A stretch of DNA of 64,000 bases from BOG-908 sp964242115 (GCA_964242115.1 CAXSZX010000005.1:161762-225761); one strand, 5' to 3'. Numbered from the stretch's first letter, positions 48,887-57,824 are shown. Numbers and translations are program-made. The notes: generated from the letters alone by a model not told the origin.

Positions 48887-50713
48887 ATGTGCGGCATAGT
48901 TGGCGTCATCGGGCGGGCGCAGGCAGCACCGCTCCTTCTGGAGGGGCTGCGCCGCCTAGAATACCGCGGCTACGACAGCGCCGGCATCGCCACGCTGACG
49001 AACGGCCACATCGAGCGCCGCCGGGCGCAGGGCAAGCTGGTGAACCTGGCGCGCGTGCTCGAGGGCGACCCGCTACCGGGTACCACGGGCATCGGCCACA
49101 CGCGCTGGGCGACGCACGGCGCGCCGACGGAGAGCAACGCGCATCCGCACGGCACCGCGCGCGTGTCCGTCGTGCATAACGGCATCATCGAGAATCATGC
49201 AGAGCTACGCGCAGAACTTGAGCGCAGTGGCCAGGCGTTCAGCACCGAAACCGACACCGAAACGGTAGCGCAACTGGTGGATTTCCTGCTGGCACGCGGG
49301 TTGGCGCCGGCCGACGCGGCGCAGGCGGCGTTTGCCCGGCTTGAGGGCGCATACGCTTTGGCGCTGCTGTTCGCCGGACATCCGGAGCTGATCATCGCGG
49401 CACAGCACGGCGCGCCGCTGGCGGTTGGCTACGGCGAGGGCGAGATGTACGTGGGGTCGGACGCGCTGGCGCTGGCACCGATGACCAGTCAGATCGCCTA
49501 CTTGCGCGATGGCGACTGGACCGTTGTCACCCGCGAGGGTGCAGCGTTCTACGACACTGCCGGCCGCGAGGTGGCGCGCGAGGTGAAGCGGACCGCGCTG
49601 TCGGGTGCCATCATCGGCAAGGGCGCGTTCCGCCATTTCATGGAAAAGGAGTTGCACGAGCACCCGGCGGTGATCGGCGACAGCCTGCACCGCATGGTGG
49701 ACCCCGGCACGCGCGCGGTGGTGTTGCCGGACCTCGGCTTCGACCTCGCCCGCGTGCCGCGGCTGACGATGACGGCGTGCGGCTCGGCGTATTACGCGGG
49801 GCTGGTGGGGCGCAACTGGATCGAGTCGCTGGCGCGCATTCCGGTCGATGCAGACGTGGCCAGCGAATTTCGCTACCGCGAGCCGCCGATGACGCCAGGC
49901 GGCGCCGGCCTGCTGATCAGCCAGTCCGGCGAGACGGCCGACACGCTGGCGGCGCTGCGCACCATGCGCGCCGGCGGGCAGACGATATTGTCCGTGCTGA
50001 ACGTGCCGGAAAGCACGATGGCGCGCGAGAGCGACGCGGTGCTGGACACCGTGGCGGGCCCGGAGATCGGCGTTGCCAGCACCAAGGCGTTCACCGCGCA
50101 ACTGGCCGTGCTGGCGTGCCTTTCGATCGCTCTGGCGCGCGCGCGGGGCACGATCGACGCAGTGCAGGAGGCGGCGCTGACCGACGCGCTGCTGCGTGTG
50201 CCGGGTCACGCCGCGGAGATACTGGCGGAGGGCGACGCGGCCGTGCAGCGCATCGCGGCGATCGTGGCAGAGGCGCGCGACGTGCTCTACCTCGGCCGCG
50301 GCAGCTGCTACCCGGTGGCGATGGAAGGTGCGCTGAAGCTGAAGGAGATCAGCTACATCCACGCCGAAGGCTACGCGGCCGGCGAGATGAAGCACGGCCC
50401 GATCGCGCTGATCGACCGGAGCGTTCCCATCATCGGCATAGCACCGAGCGGCCCGCTGTTCGAGAAGACGGCAAGCAACCTGCAGGAGGCGCACGCGCGC
50501 GGCGGGCAGATCATCCTGCTGAGCGACGCGGCGGGCGTGGCCAAGCTGAGGCACATCGCCGTGGACACGCTGACGTTGCCGGACGTGCACGCGTTCGCGG
50601 CGCCGATCCTGTACAGCATCCCGGTGCAGTTGCTGGCTTACCACGTGGCGGTGTTGCGAGGGACGGACGTGGACCAGCCTCGCAACTTGGCGAAGTCGGT
50701 GACGGTGGAGTAG
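48887..50713 (+). CDS. glmS: Glutamine--fructose-6-phosphate aminotransferase
   Basis: This protein of 608 residues starts MCGIVGVIG with the N-terminal nucleophilic Cys exposed after Met removal. The glutaminase domain (GIGHTRWATHGAPTESNAHP) is followed by two SIS sugar-isomerase domains (TACGSAYYAG, ISQSGETADT, GRGSCYPVAMEGALKLKEISY). It makes glucosamine-6-phosphate from fructose-6-phosphate and Gln. The C-terminus, DVDQPRNLAKSVTVE, is the highly conserved sequence read by TnsD in the attTn7 site. A Tn7-like element is inserted just downstream. Confidence 0.98.
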   Translation: MCGIVGVIGRAQAAPLLLEGLRRLEYRGYDSAGIATLTNGHIERRRAQGKLVNLARVLEGDPLPGTTGIGHTRWATHGAPTESNAHPHGTARVSVVHNGIIENHAELRAELERSGQAFSTETDTETVAQLVDFLLARGLAPADAAQAAFARLEGAYALALLFAGHPELIIAAQHGAPLAVGYGEGEMYVGSDALALAPMTSQIAYLRDGDWTVVTREGAAFYDTAGREVAREVKRTALSGAIIGKGAFRHFMEKELHEHPAVIGDSLHRMVDPGTRAVVLPDLGFDLARVPRLTMTACGSAYYAGLVGRNWIESLARIPVDADVASEFRYREPPMTPGGAGLLISQSGETADTLAALRTMRAGGQTILSVLNVPESTMARESDAVLDTVAGPEIGVASTKAFTAQLAVLACLSIALARARGTIDAVQEAALTDALLRVPGHAAEILAEGDAAVQRIAAIVAEARDVLYLGRGSCYPVAMEGALKLKEISYIHAEGYAAGEMKHGPIALIDRSVPIIGIAPSGPLFEKTASNLQEAHARGGQIILLSDAAGVAKLRHIAVDTLTLPDVHAFAAPILYSIPVQLLAYHVAVLRGTDVDQPRNLAKSVTVE

Positions 50714-50732
50714 GGCGGGCAGGCGATGTCGT

Positions 50733-50737
50733 TTTGA
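50733..50737. other. Candidate 5-bp target site (TTTGA) of the Tn7-like insertion
   Basis: The five bases before the putative TGTG terminus, about 20-24 bases beyond the glmS stop, lie where Tn7 creates its 5-bp duplication. The second copy at the distal end was not found, so this is a prediction. Confidence 0.45.
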
Positions 50738-50753
50738 TGTGAAGATTTAATAT

Positions 50754-50839
50754 AGTCCTTTCATAATAATATAGTTCTTTCCAAATTAAAGTCCTTTCCA
50801 AATTCCGGCTACGCCAGAATAATAAAGTTCTTTCCAAAT
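50754..50839. repeat. Array of four putative TnsB-binding sites at the glmS-proximal end
   Basis: Four copies of AGTYCTTTCCAAAT lie at 50754-50767 (variant AGTCCTTTCATAAT), 50773-50786, 50790-50803 and 50826-50839. The spacings are 19, 17 and 36 bases. Tn7's right end also carries four sites with an AATAAAGTC-type core; the last two sites here read TAAAGTC and AATAAAGTT. Confidence 0.8.
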
Positions 50840-50860
50840 CTTTTTCGCAAGCTCAGGTAG

Positions 50861-52576
50861 TTACAGGTTTTCGCTGCGGAGCGAGCGCATCTCCTCTTCT
50901 ATCATCGGAAAGTCGGAGGTGCCCAGCCCACCCAGCCTCATGACCTTCCAAGGCTGCAGGTCAGGCTCCGTCCGATGCGAGGCGAGGATGAAACGCACCC
51001 TTCGGCGCCGGTGGTCCGAAGCCGGTTCGGCTAGCCGATTCACGACTGCGTTCGAGAGCGGGACTTTGTTCAAGCGTTTCCGGAGCCACCCGCGACCGCA
51101 AACGCGCCGCTCCAGCTCTGCCAGCGTCACCCGCACCGGCGGCACGATCGCCAGAACGGCTTGCGCCTCCGCTTCAAGTCGCTTCACTACCTCCAGGTCC
51201 AGGGCTGGCCAGTCCTTCCTCGCCTTGCCTACCGGAACGCAACGGCTTGATCTCGCCTTAGGAACGCACTCATCGCGCACGTCCGCGAGCAGCCGCGGTC
51301 GACCGGACGGCGCCGTGCTCCAGCTCACCGGGACGCCTGCTGACGCAGCCTCCCGCATCAGCGTCTTCGGATCCACGCCGAGAGCCTTCGCTACGCCCCG
51401 AAGGGTGCAACCGGGCACGAGCAATCGGCGAAGGGCTGGCTCGAACAACGGTCCTACCGCGCGCATCCGCGGGGCATCCAAGCGGCCATCGGCACGCAAG
51501 CATCGCGTGTAGGCGTAGCCGCAGCGGCAAGTGAACACCCCGACCAGCGTGTCACGGTTACGGTGACGATCCATTGCGCCGATCGTCAGATGTCCGCGGT
51601 GATCTGCCAGCGGGTTCAGGCAGGGCCATGGGGCGTGGCCGAAAGGCGCGGCCCCGCTGCTCGCCTGGCTTAGGAAGGCCCGCAACATGCCGTGCAGCAA
51701 CGGATGGAATGCCTTCCTGTGGGTACGAACGATCTGCTCCGGCCAACCGCCTATCCCAAGGCGGCCGCACGCTTCCGGCAAGAAGGCAAGCACATCGCGG
51801 TAATGGTCGAGCAAGGCTTCCGAGAGGCGGGCTTGGTCTACCTTGTGGCGCGAACGCATCAACCCAACCGTTTCGAGCTTCTCGCGATAGTGGTCACCCC
51901 ACTCGGCCAGGCGACGCGGCTCCCCAGCAGTCGACAGCAGGCTAGCTGCTTCCAAGGCGAGCGCCATCAAGGCGTCGGTCGCGATCCCGCCGGCAACGCC
52001 CACGATCGGCGGCGCCCGATCCGGGCATGCATCCGGGGTTGCCGGAACGTAGCCGTGCCTGGGCTGGGTGGAGGGCCTCACGAGGCTCTCGCGCAGCGCA
52101 ACGCCATGGACGGGGCATACTACCGCTCCGGGCACCTGATGGACGCGATGCCAATACGCCTCCTCCCCGTGCCTCAGGCGCGAGGAAAGGCAGTCGGGAC
52201 AGAAACGCAGCATGGAAGGGCGAGGGACCCGGAAGGCAACGATCCCGGATCGGTGGTGCATCTTAGACGCGTTCCCCTCCCTCATGTCGGCGCGGATCGA
52301 AGCCCTTACCTCGCCTGCCTGATAGGCGGCGTAGTAGGGGAACAAGGTCGCCCGGTCGATCAGGCTGTCAGCATCGAGCCCGAGCGAGGGATCGAGGCGC
52401 GCTGCCAGCTCGGCCAAATGGCCGGGCAAGTCGATCGTCGGGATGGTAGCGCGCCTGCCGAACAGCAGGCCCATGTGCCCGCCCGGTTCTGCTAGGGCGA
52501 TGTGCCGGGAGTGCCTGGCAAGGAGGCTGTACAGCAGCTCGTCCGGCTGAAGTTGCGGGAAGTAGGGAAGCCTCAT
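50861..52576 (-). CDS. tnsD: TnsD/TniQ-family target selector
   Basis: This protein of 571 residues belongs to the TniQ superfamily. The N-terminal half has PQLQPDELLYSLLARHSRH and a zinc motif: Cys126-x2-Cys129 (FCPDC) and Cys154-x2-His157 (CPVH). A second C-rich patch lies near residue 355 (FTCRCGY). TnsD in Tn7 binds the end of glmS and recruits TnsC, and the position of this element right after glmS supports the same job. The start codon lies in a hairpin with the tnsC stop, two bases upstream. No tnsE is seen. Confidence 0.88.
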   Translation of the reverse strand: MRLPYFPQLQPDELLYSLLARHSRHIALAEPGGHMGLLFGRRATIPTIDLPGHLAELAARLDPSLGLDADSLIDRATLFPYYAAYQAGEVRASIRADMREGNASKMHHRSGIVAFRVPRPSMLRFCPDCLSSRLRHGEEAYWHRVHQVPGAVVCPVHGVALRESLVRPSTQPRHGYVPATPDACPDRAPPIVGVAGGIATDALMALALEAASLLSTAGEPRRLAEWGDHYREKLETVGLMRSRHKVDQARLSEALLDHYRDVLAFLPEACGRLGIGGWPEQIVRTHRKAFHPLLHGMLRAFLSQASSGAAPFGHAPWPCLNPLADHRGHLTIGAMDRHRNRDTLVGVFTCRCGYAYTRCLRADGRLDAPRMRAVGPLFEPALRRLLVPGCTLRGVAKALGVDPKTLMREAASAGVPVSWSTAPSGRPRLLADVRDECVPKARSSRCVPVGKARKDWPALDLEVVKRLEAEAQAVLAIVPPVRVTLAELERRVCGRGWLRKRLNKVPLSNAVVNRLAEPASDHRRRRVRFILASHRTEPDLQPWKVMRLGGLGTSDFPMIEEEMRSLRSENL

Positions 52577-52588
52577 CCCTAGATGAGG
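52571..52588 (-). promoter_or_regulatory. Hairpin covering tnsC stop and tnsD start
   Basis: On the minus strand CCTCATC-TAGG-GATGAGG forms a 7-bp stem. The tnsC stop TAG is in the loop and the tnsD ATG in the 3' arm. No separate Shine-Dalgarno sequence precedes tnsD, so a ribosome finishing tnsC would open the stem. Translational coupling is inferred. Confidence 0.6.
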
Positions 52589-54210
52589 CTTTTCACGAAC
52601 TCCGAAGCCGGCTCGTGGTCAATCGCGTGTCTCAAGTCATCGGCGTCAATCGCGTGTCTCAAGTCATCGGCTTGGTGAACCGGCTTCGCCTTGATGCTAC
52701 GGCGGCGCGAAGCGGCCTGAGATGTCCGTGGCTGGACTTGCAGCAGCTCTCCCACCGTCTGGGCCATGGACAGGACGTCGCCGTCGGGGTTCCTCTCCAG
52801 GGCCTCCGCAAGCAGGCGGTCGATGACGTCCTCGGCCATGCTCCGCGCCCTCAGGCTCGCCCGGATGCTGGCCCATGGCGAGGTGCTTGCCGCCTTCTCA
52901 GCAGCCTTCGTGAGCTCGCTGACCCTCCTTAGGGTGCGGAACTCGTCCATGGTCATCCTCATGCCATTCGCGATTACCCCGTCCACGTGCTGATGGAGCG
53001 GCTTCAAGTCCGGGTATTGCGCCAGGAGATCCTCCCTGCCGTCGCGGAGGGCCTCGATCATCGGCCGCACGCAGGCGAACTCATCCTTCGCCACCGCGGC
53101 GAACAATCCTTCGTGCAGCGTCTCCGGCAAGCCAAGCGTCTCGCCACGGTAGATCGCCCTGATCTGGGCCAAGATGAACAGCTTGACGGCTATGTCGATG
53201 ATCCCGGCGCTCTCATGCAGTATCCTCCGGCTGATTTCCGGGGTCAGGACGGTCCTGACGTTCGTCCATTGGTAGTCCCACATCTCGGCAAGCCAATCTT
53301 CCCACTCCTCTCCCTGGAGCGGTCGCCAGTTCGGCTGGCCCAGGCCGCTGGCACGGCGCGCCTCGCGGAAATCCTTCTGGATAACCGCGTGAGCCGCGTT
53401 CGTGCCGATCAGGATCACAGGGACGCCAATGCGGTTCACCAGCGTCACGAGGAAGTTCATGAGGGGCTTCGTGCCTTCCGGGCTGTCCAGGAGGTGCTGG
53501 ATCTCGTCGATTACCAGGACGCCGAGAGCGTGCAGCGCCGAAAGGTGCTGGACGTTGAGCATCATGTGGTCGCCCGCGAGCCCTTTCATCGCGTACATCT
53601 TGGAGTAGTCCACGCCTACGCGCTCGGCGAGCGCGGACACGAACGAGATGCAGAATTGCTTGCGGCCCCCGGTCGAAGGGGCCTCGACCTTGAGCCATGG
53701 CACCTGGACGACATGGTAGGGAAGCGCCGGGACGAGCTTCGGCGGATAGGAAGCCAGTATGCGGTTGATGGTGCGGGTTTTCCCAAGGCCCGGAGGTCCG
53801 ACAAGGGCGAAGCCGACGGCGTCGTTGTCCTGCGGGACGGCGAGCCTAGCCTGCACTTCTTCATAGGACGCCCCTGCCTTGAAATCCTCGATGGCGGCGG
53901 CCGTGGCGAGGAAGGTCTTGCGATGCATGCCGCTCTCGGGGTCGCGTCGCACGTAGCCGTTCCGGATCACCATGCCCACGCGCTCGACGAGTTCGAGTTG
54001 CGACCTGATCGGCGCGTTGAAGCCGAACAGTCGAAGCACCGCGTAGCGGCGGAGATGATGCGGAAGCGTGAGCTCCCTCTCTCGGTCATGCTCCGGAGCG
54101 ATACTGAGGAGATCGAGAGCCTGGGCCGTGTCCATCGGATCGCCGAGCCCGATGGTGAAGGCACGTCTATGCTCCGGGAGACACACCGCGTTCCTAACCA
54201 AGTGAGTCAT
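52579..54210 (-). CDS. tnsC: TnsC AAA+ ATPase of the Tn7-like element
   Basis: This protein of 543 residues is a AAA+ regulator linking target selector and transposase. Walker A is GPPGLGKT at residues 138-145 and Walker B is LGVLVIDEIQHL. Sensor-type residues follow in VILIGTNAAHAV. The ATG at 54210 overlaps the end of tnsB by 17 bases. The C-terminal ~100 residues are basic and end with a duplicated DDLRHAID, produced by a 27-base DNA repeat. Confidence 0.9.
   Translation of the reverse strand: MTHLVRNAVCLPEHRRAFTIGLGDPMDTAQALDLLSIAPEHDRERELTLPHHLRRYAVLRLFGFNAPIRSQLELVERVGMVIRNGYVRRDPESGMHRKTFLATAAAIEDFKAGASYEEVQARLAVPQDNDAVGFALVGPPGLGKTRTINRILASYPPKLVPALPYHVVQVPWLKVEAPSTGGRKQFCISFVSALAERVGVDYSKMYAMKGLAGDHMMLNVQHLSALHALGVLVIDEIQHLLDSPEGTKPLMNFLVTLVNRIGVPVILIGTNAAHAVIQKDFREARRASGLGQPNWRPLQGEEWEDWLAEMWDYQWTNVRTVLTPEISRRILHESAGIIDIAVKLFILAQIRAIYRGETLGLPETLHEGLFAAVAKDEFACVRPMIEALRDGREDLLAQYPDLKPLHQHVDGVIANGMRMTMDEFRTLRRVSELTKAAEKAASTSPWASIRASLRARSMAEDVIDRLLAEALERNPDGDVLSMAQTVGELLQVQPRTSQAASRRRSIKAKPVHQADDLRHAIDADDLRHAIDHEPASEFVKSLI
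52618..52671. repeat. 27-base tandem duplication inside the end of tnsC
   Basis: Two adjacent units (52618-52644 and 52645-52671) share GTCAATCGCGTGTCTCAAGT and the following six bases exactly. In frame they duplicate a nine-residue segment, leaving two RHAID motifs near the C-terminus. Confidence 0.85.
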
Positions 54211-56392
54211 TGAGACCTCCAGTTGAGCGAGCCCGGATCTGTCTAAGGCTTGGGCTGGCGTGCGGCGCGGCCTCGACTGTACGAGGCTCGGGAACGCCGT
54301 GTGGGATCGTGGCTTCGACAGCCAAGGCGCCTTGGCTGCGAGCCGCGGTCGCTACGAGGGGTTCGGAGAATTCCAGGGCCTCGCGTTTCCGCTCGGCCGC
54401 CATCTCCTCGGCCCGGTTCTGGCGGGTGGCCCTGGTCTGCTCGCGGTCGCTGACCTGGGGACCCGCGCCGAAGTCCGCCTGCGCATGCGCGACGACGGCC
54501 TTGACTTCGTCTTCCATCATCGCGCGAGCGATCACTTGGCCGGTCCGCCTGTTGGCGGAGGCAAGGGCATCGGCCCGCATCAGCGCTTCCACCTCGAAAT
54601 GGTCCATCCCAGCGCGGTCGCTACAGGCGCGCGTGAGCACCGCAACCTCGAAGCCGGCTTTCAGCGCCTTAATGTGAACGAAGATCTCCTCGGCGTTTCG
54701 CTTGTCGAAGCTGATTTTGACGTCGAAGCGCTTTTCCTTGGCCTTTACGAACCAGTCGTTCACCTCCGCATACTTGCAGGTGTAGTAGTTTCCGTGGAAG
54801 TAGATGCCATAGCGGTGGACCGACGCGGTTTCGGTCGGCATCAGTGCGAAGCGAACGACGCGTTCGTCCATCTTCCTCGGCTCACCGCTCAGCCGCGATA
54901 TGCCCCAGTTCCAGAGTTCGCGCGGAACGGATGGCACGTTATCTTGCGTAAGGCCGGGGTGGCGCCGGTATTTCGTGAGCTCGTGGCAATTATTGTAGTA
55001 GAGGACCTGGCGCAGGATGATCCTGGTCACGTCGTCTATGTCCAGCACTGCGTCTAAGCGGTAATCCCGAACGCCACGCCCCTTGAAATCGCATTCCACA
55101 AAGCCGGGAACGAAGGCTTTGAAGACCGCCTGCAACAGGCCGAAACGCCTCTCGACCACGCCCTTCCAGTCCGCCCGATAGGCGGCGGCGTTGTCGACCA
55201 TGACAGTGAGGCGATGGAGCCAGTGGTCGACTCCCGCCGCCTTCATCTCGCCGTTGTCGCCTAGCAGCACCCCCGGGACGTGACGGCATGGCCATTCCTC
55301 GGGCGAGATATCGATCCCATACTTCTTGCAAAACTCGACCTTCGAAGCCGACGCGTTCGCGACGGCCATCATCGCGGCGACCCACGACGGATGCTCGAGG
55401 CCGAGGTAGATGCCGACGATCATGCGGCTGAACGTGTCGATGACGACGTACAGGGTCGGGCGGCCCACGAGCACGTGGCGGTCGAAGCGAGACCTTACGT
55501 AGACGTCCAGGATCGTCGCATCGATCTGGAAGCGTCCCCCAGGCCCCCACGTGTCCTTGTTGCTGCTCGAGAGGAGCTGCCTGTTACCCATTTCGAATAT
55601 GCGCGGCGCGACCCGCTTGCGTTGCGCATCGATAGCGGTCCGGTCCTTCCGGACCCAGTAGGAAAACTGCTGGTAGGTCGGCAGGCCGCAGTCAGCGAAG
55701 GCGTCGAGCGGGACATCGTTCGCAATCTTCGCCTTCAGCTCCTCGTATGTCGGCGCGAAGAACAAGCGGACGAAGTGTCGATAAGCGCCATCGAAGGTAA
55801 GCTTATTGTTGCGCTCATACTCATCCGCGGCGATGAGCATCATCTTACGGACCTCGGGCAACACGTTCGTGCCTTCCGGGTGTCCCTCGGCGACCGGCCT
55901 GCCGCGCTTGGGGGTGCCCGCCCTTGAGGGACGCTCGGTGCCGGGAGCGCCGCACCGCCCCCAGTCCGGCAGGAGGGCGTTGGCAGTCATGCCGCGTTGG
56001 AAAGCACGAAGGACGTGCTTGCGAATGGTGACTTTCGTAGTGGAATGCCAAGCCGCTGCCTCGCATATAAGCCGCGTGCGTTCCTTTTTCCTGAACAGCG
56101 CCGGGAGGCGCTCCTGAAACATCTCGCCCACCATGGCCCACGCCTTGTCGCGCTGCTCCCGGTGCTCGGGCGGGATATCCTCTTCGTTCGGGAAGATCGT
56201 CGTCTCACCCTCCGTCACGGTCCACGTGCCCGTCACGTACAGCTCGTGCGCCTCAGTATCGTCGAACAGCTCCGGCCACTCGGTCTCGTCCGCTAGGTTC
56301 ACGGTAGCCAATAGCCGCATCTGCCGGTTCACCCAGATCACGCGGCGACAAATGCCGCTTCCGTCCTCGATCACGTCGCCTCTCAAGAACAT
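54194..56392 (-). CDS. tnsB: TnsB DDE transposase of the Tn7-like element
   Basis: This protein of 732 residues from ATG 56392 is a Mu/TniA-type integrase-fold transposase. The catalytic acids fit: Asp291 (RFQIDATI), Asp379 (LLGDNGE) and Glu414 (KGVVERRFG); spacing of 88 and 35 matches Tn7 TnsB. N-terminal helix-turn-helix DNA-binding modules precede the core, and the C-terminus carries a basic tail. The start is chosen because it overlaps the tnsA stop by ten bases; longer frames enter tnsA. Confidence 0.93.
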   Translation of the reverse strand: MFLRGDVIEDGSGICRRVIWVNRQMRLLATVNLADETEWPELFDDTEAHELYVTGTWTVTEGETTIFPNEEDIPPEHREQRDKAWAMVGEMFQERLPALFRKKERTRLICEAAAWHSTTKVTIRKHVLRAFQRGMTANALLPDWGRCGAPGTERPSRAGTPKRGRPVAEGHPEGTNVLPEVRKMMLIAADEYERNNKLTFDGAYRHFVRLFFAPTYEELKAKIANDVPLDAFADCGLPTYQQFSYWVRKDRTAIDAQRKRVAPRIFEMGNRQLLSSSNKDTWGPGGRFQIDATILDVYVRSRFDRHVLVGRPTLYVVIDTFSRMIVGIYLGLEHPSWVAAMMAVANASASKVEFCKKYGIDISPEEWPCRHVPGVLLGDNGEMKAAGVDHWLHRLTVMVDNAAAYRADWKGVVERRFGLLQAVFKAFVPGFVECDFKGRGVRDYRLDAVLDIDDVTRIILRQVLYYNNCHELTKYRRHPGLTQDNVPSVPRELWNWGISRLSGEPRKMDERVVRFALMPTETASVHRYGIYFHGNYYTCKYAEVNDWFVKAKEKRFDVKISFDKRNAEEIFVHIKALKAGFEVAVLTRACSDRAGMDHFEVEALMRADALASANRRTGQVIARAMMEDEVKAVVAHAQADFGAGPQVSDREQTRATRQNRAEEMAAERKREALEFSEPLVATAARSQGALAVEATIPHGVPEPRTVEAAPHASPSLRQIRARSTGGLNDSLG

Positions 56393-57249
56393 GCCGGTTG
56401 CTCCCGTGCCGCGTTGAGCTGACAGTCGGCGATCCAGACCTGGGTCAAAGGCCCGTCCAAGGCCAAGGCACGGTTGAGGTCCATCGCGAGGACGCGCTTG
56501 GCGAGGAGATGCTTTAAGGCGCAGGTCGCCTCGCCAGGGGACCAAAGTGACGTGCGCTCCACCGCGCTCAGGAAGTCGCCTAGGATGGGCTGGTCGGCGA
56601 CTGCGAAGGCGAGCAGGAGCGCCTCTGCCCGGTCGGCCCAATACCGAGGATAGGGCACGTCCATGTCGTCGAAGCATCGCCATTCCGCGAGTTGCAGGAG
56701 ATTGTGCCGCCTTGAGACGATCACCTCGGGGTGCAATCCGCGTTCACCCGCGAGATGCGTCTCGTCGAGGATCAGGTATTCGACCTGCTTGGACGCCCAG
56801 TAGCGTCGCTCGATCTCGAGCTTCTCCCGGACCCTGCGCTTCTTGAGCTCGTCCGTCTGCTTGAACGTGATCGCTACGTTCGTCCCGTCCAGGAGGTCGA
56901 CGAGGAAGTCAGTGGTCATGACTATGTCGATGCCATTGGCACGGGGATGGGGTACCCCCATGGATTCGGCAATGATGATGGTTTCGGGACGAGGGAGGGG
57001 GAACTGCTCCCTGATGTCACGCACCCGGACGGACCAGTCCAGCATTAGGAACACGTCAAGCTCGCGGTCGGATAGGAGCTGGTGGATGCGCCCTGTCTTG
57101 CCGCCGACGATGCGATGCACCCGACCTACGGATGAAATATCCTGGACATTGATCCAGGGAACGTAATCTCGGCCGTGACCGGTCCCGCGTCCCTGCTTGT
57201 GGAGCTTGGAAATACGGGCCTCGGTCACCCGGTACCTGCTCCGCCCCAT
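56383..57249 (-). CDS. tnsA: TnsA endonuclease of the Tn7-like element
   Basis: This protein of 288 residues is the restriction-enzyme-like TnsA that makes the 5' cut and so gives cut-and-paste transposition. The active-site residues are Glu63 (SDRELDVF), Asp114 (VMTTDFLV) and Lys130 (VAITFKQTD), nearly the same positions as in Tn7 TnsA (63, 114, 132). The start at ATG 57249 has GGAGGAAGGAAG directly upstream. It is first in the tnsABCD operon. Its promoter diverges from the XRE gene. Confidence 0.93.
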   Translation of the reverse strand: MGRSRYRVTEARISKLHKQGRGTGHGRDYVPWINVQDISSVGRVHRIVGGKTGRIHQLLSDRELDVFLMLDWSVRVRDIREQFPLPRPETIIIAESMGVPHPRANGIDIVMTTDFLVDLLDGTNVAITFKQTDELKKRRVREKLEIERRYWASKQVEYLILDETHLAGERGLHPEVIVSRRHNLLQLAEWRCFDDMDVPYPRYWADRAEALLLAFAVADQPILGDFLSAVERTSLWSPGEATCALKHLLAKRVLAMDLNRALALDGPLTQVWIADCQLNAAREQPACS

Positions 57250-57439
57250 CTTCCTTCCTCCGCTATGCGAGGAGCGTCGCCCTAGGCAGCGCCGGCTAAG
57301 GCGCCCGCTCGGGCCGCGCCCCACGCAGCCACGACAAGAAGGAATATGTCAATGTGAGACACACACTGCAAGTGCCTGTGAAGCACAACATGGCGCCTGT
57401 CGACGCTCGCGCGAATGGCCGAAGCAAGCGCTCATTGAC

Positions 57440-57449
57440 ACTCGCGAGT
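57440..57449. promoter_or_regulatory. Perfect palindrome ACTCGCGAGT, operator candidate
   Basis: A 10-bp palindrome lies 21 bases before the XRE start codon in the divergent tnsA/XRE region. It is a plausible autoregulatory operator; no binding data can be read from sequence. Confidence 0.4.
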
Positions 57450-57470
57450 ATGGAAGGTGAGTCTGGGGCT

Positions 57471-57824
57471 ATGTCGGAGAATGAGGTCTACAGCGCCTTG
57501 GGCGCGGCCGTCGCGCAGCGGCGGAAGGCGCTCGGCCTGACGCAGGCGGAGGTCGCGGAGCGCATCGGTCTTAGGCGCGCCTCGGTCGCCAACATCGAGA
57601 CGGGACGCCAGAGAGTATTGCTGCATCAGGTCTATGCGCTTGCGAACGCGCTCGACCTCGAAGGCATCTACCTGCTTGTGCCGAACCACGTCCTAGCCGA
57701 GTCGAACGCGCCGACCCTGCCCATGGACGAGGGTCAGGTAACGTCGTTGCAACGCCGACAAATCGAACGCACCATCCAGCAGGCTCTCACCCGCGGAAGG
57801 CCGCTTCAACGTGGCTCGTCCTAG
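57471..57824 (+). CDS. XRE-family helix-turn-helix regulator
   Basis: This protein of 117 residues starts at ATG 57471 with GGAAGGTGAG upstream. The HTH is clear: LGAAVAQRRKALGLTQAEVAERIGLRRASVANIETGRQRVLLHQVYALANALD, given in outline, about residues 10-60. The tail is short. It overlaps the following ImmA/IrrE gene by 14 bases. XRE/ImmA pairs act as repressor and metalloprotease anti-repressor, or as toxin-antitoxin-like modules. It may control cargo genes or the divergent tns operon. Confidence 0.88.
   Translation: MSENEVYSALGAAVAQRRKALGLTQAEVAERIGLRRASVANIETGRQRVLLHQVYALANALDLEGIYLLVPNHVLAESNAPTLPMDEGQVTSLQRRQIERTIQQALTRGRPLQRGSS

Noticed and set aside
50714..50860. CRISPR-like short repeats after glmS
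   Set aside because: Only four 14-base repeats at 17-36 base spacing without uniform spacers or cas genes. The fit is to TnsB-binding sites.
54194..56683. Longer TnsB start at 56683
   Set aside because: The extra 97 codons overlap tnsA in another frame and are Arg/Pro/Gly-rich; ATG 56392 gives a ten-base overlap typical of the operon.
50861..57249. CRISPR-associated transposon (CAST) interpretation
   Set aside because: There is a TniQ-family protein, but it is a long TnsD-like form, the element is at attTn7, and no cas genes or repeat array are present.
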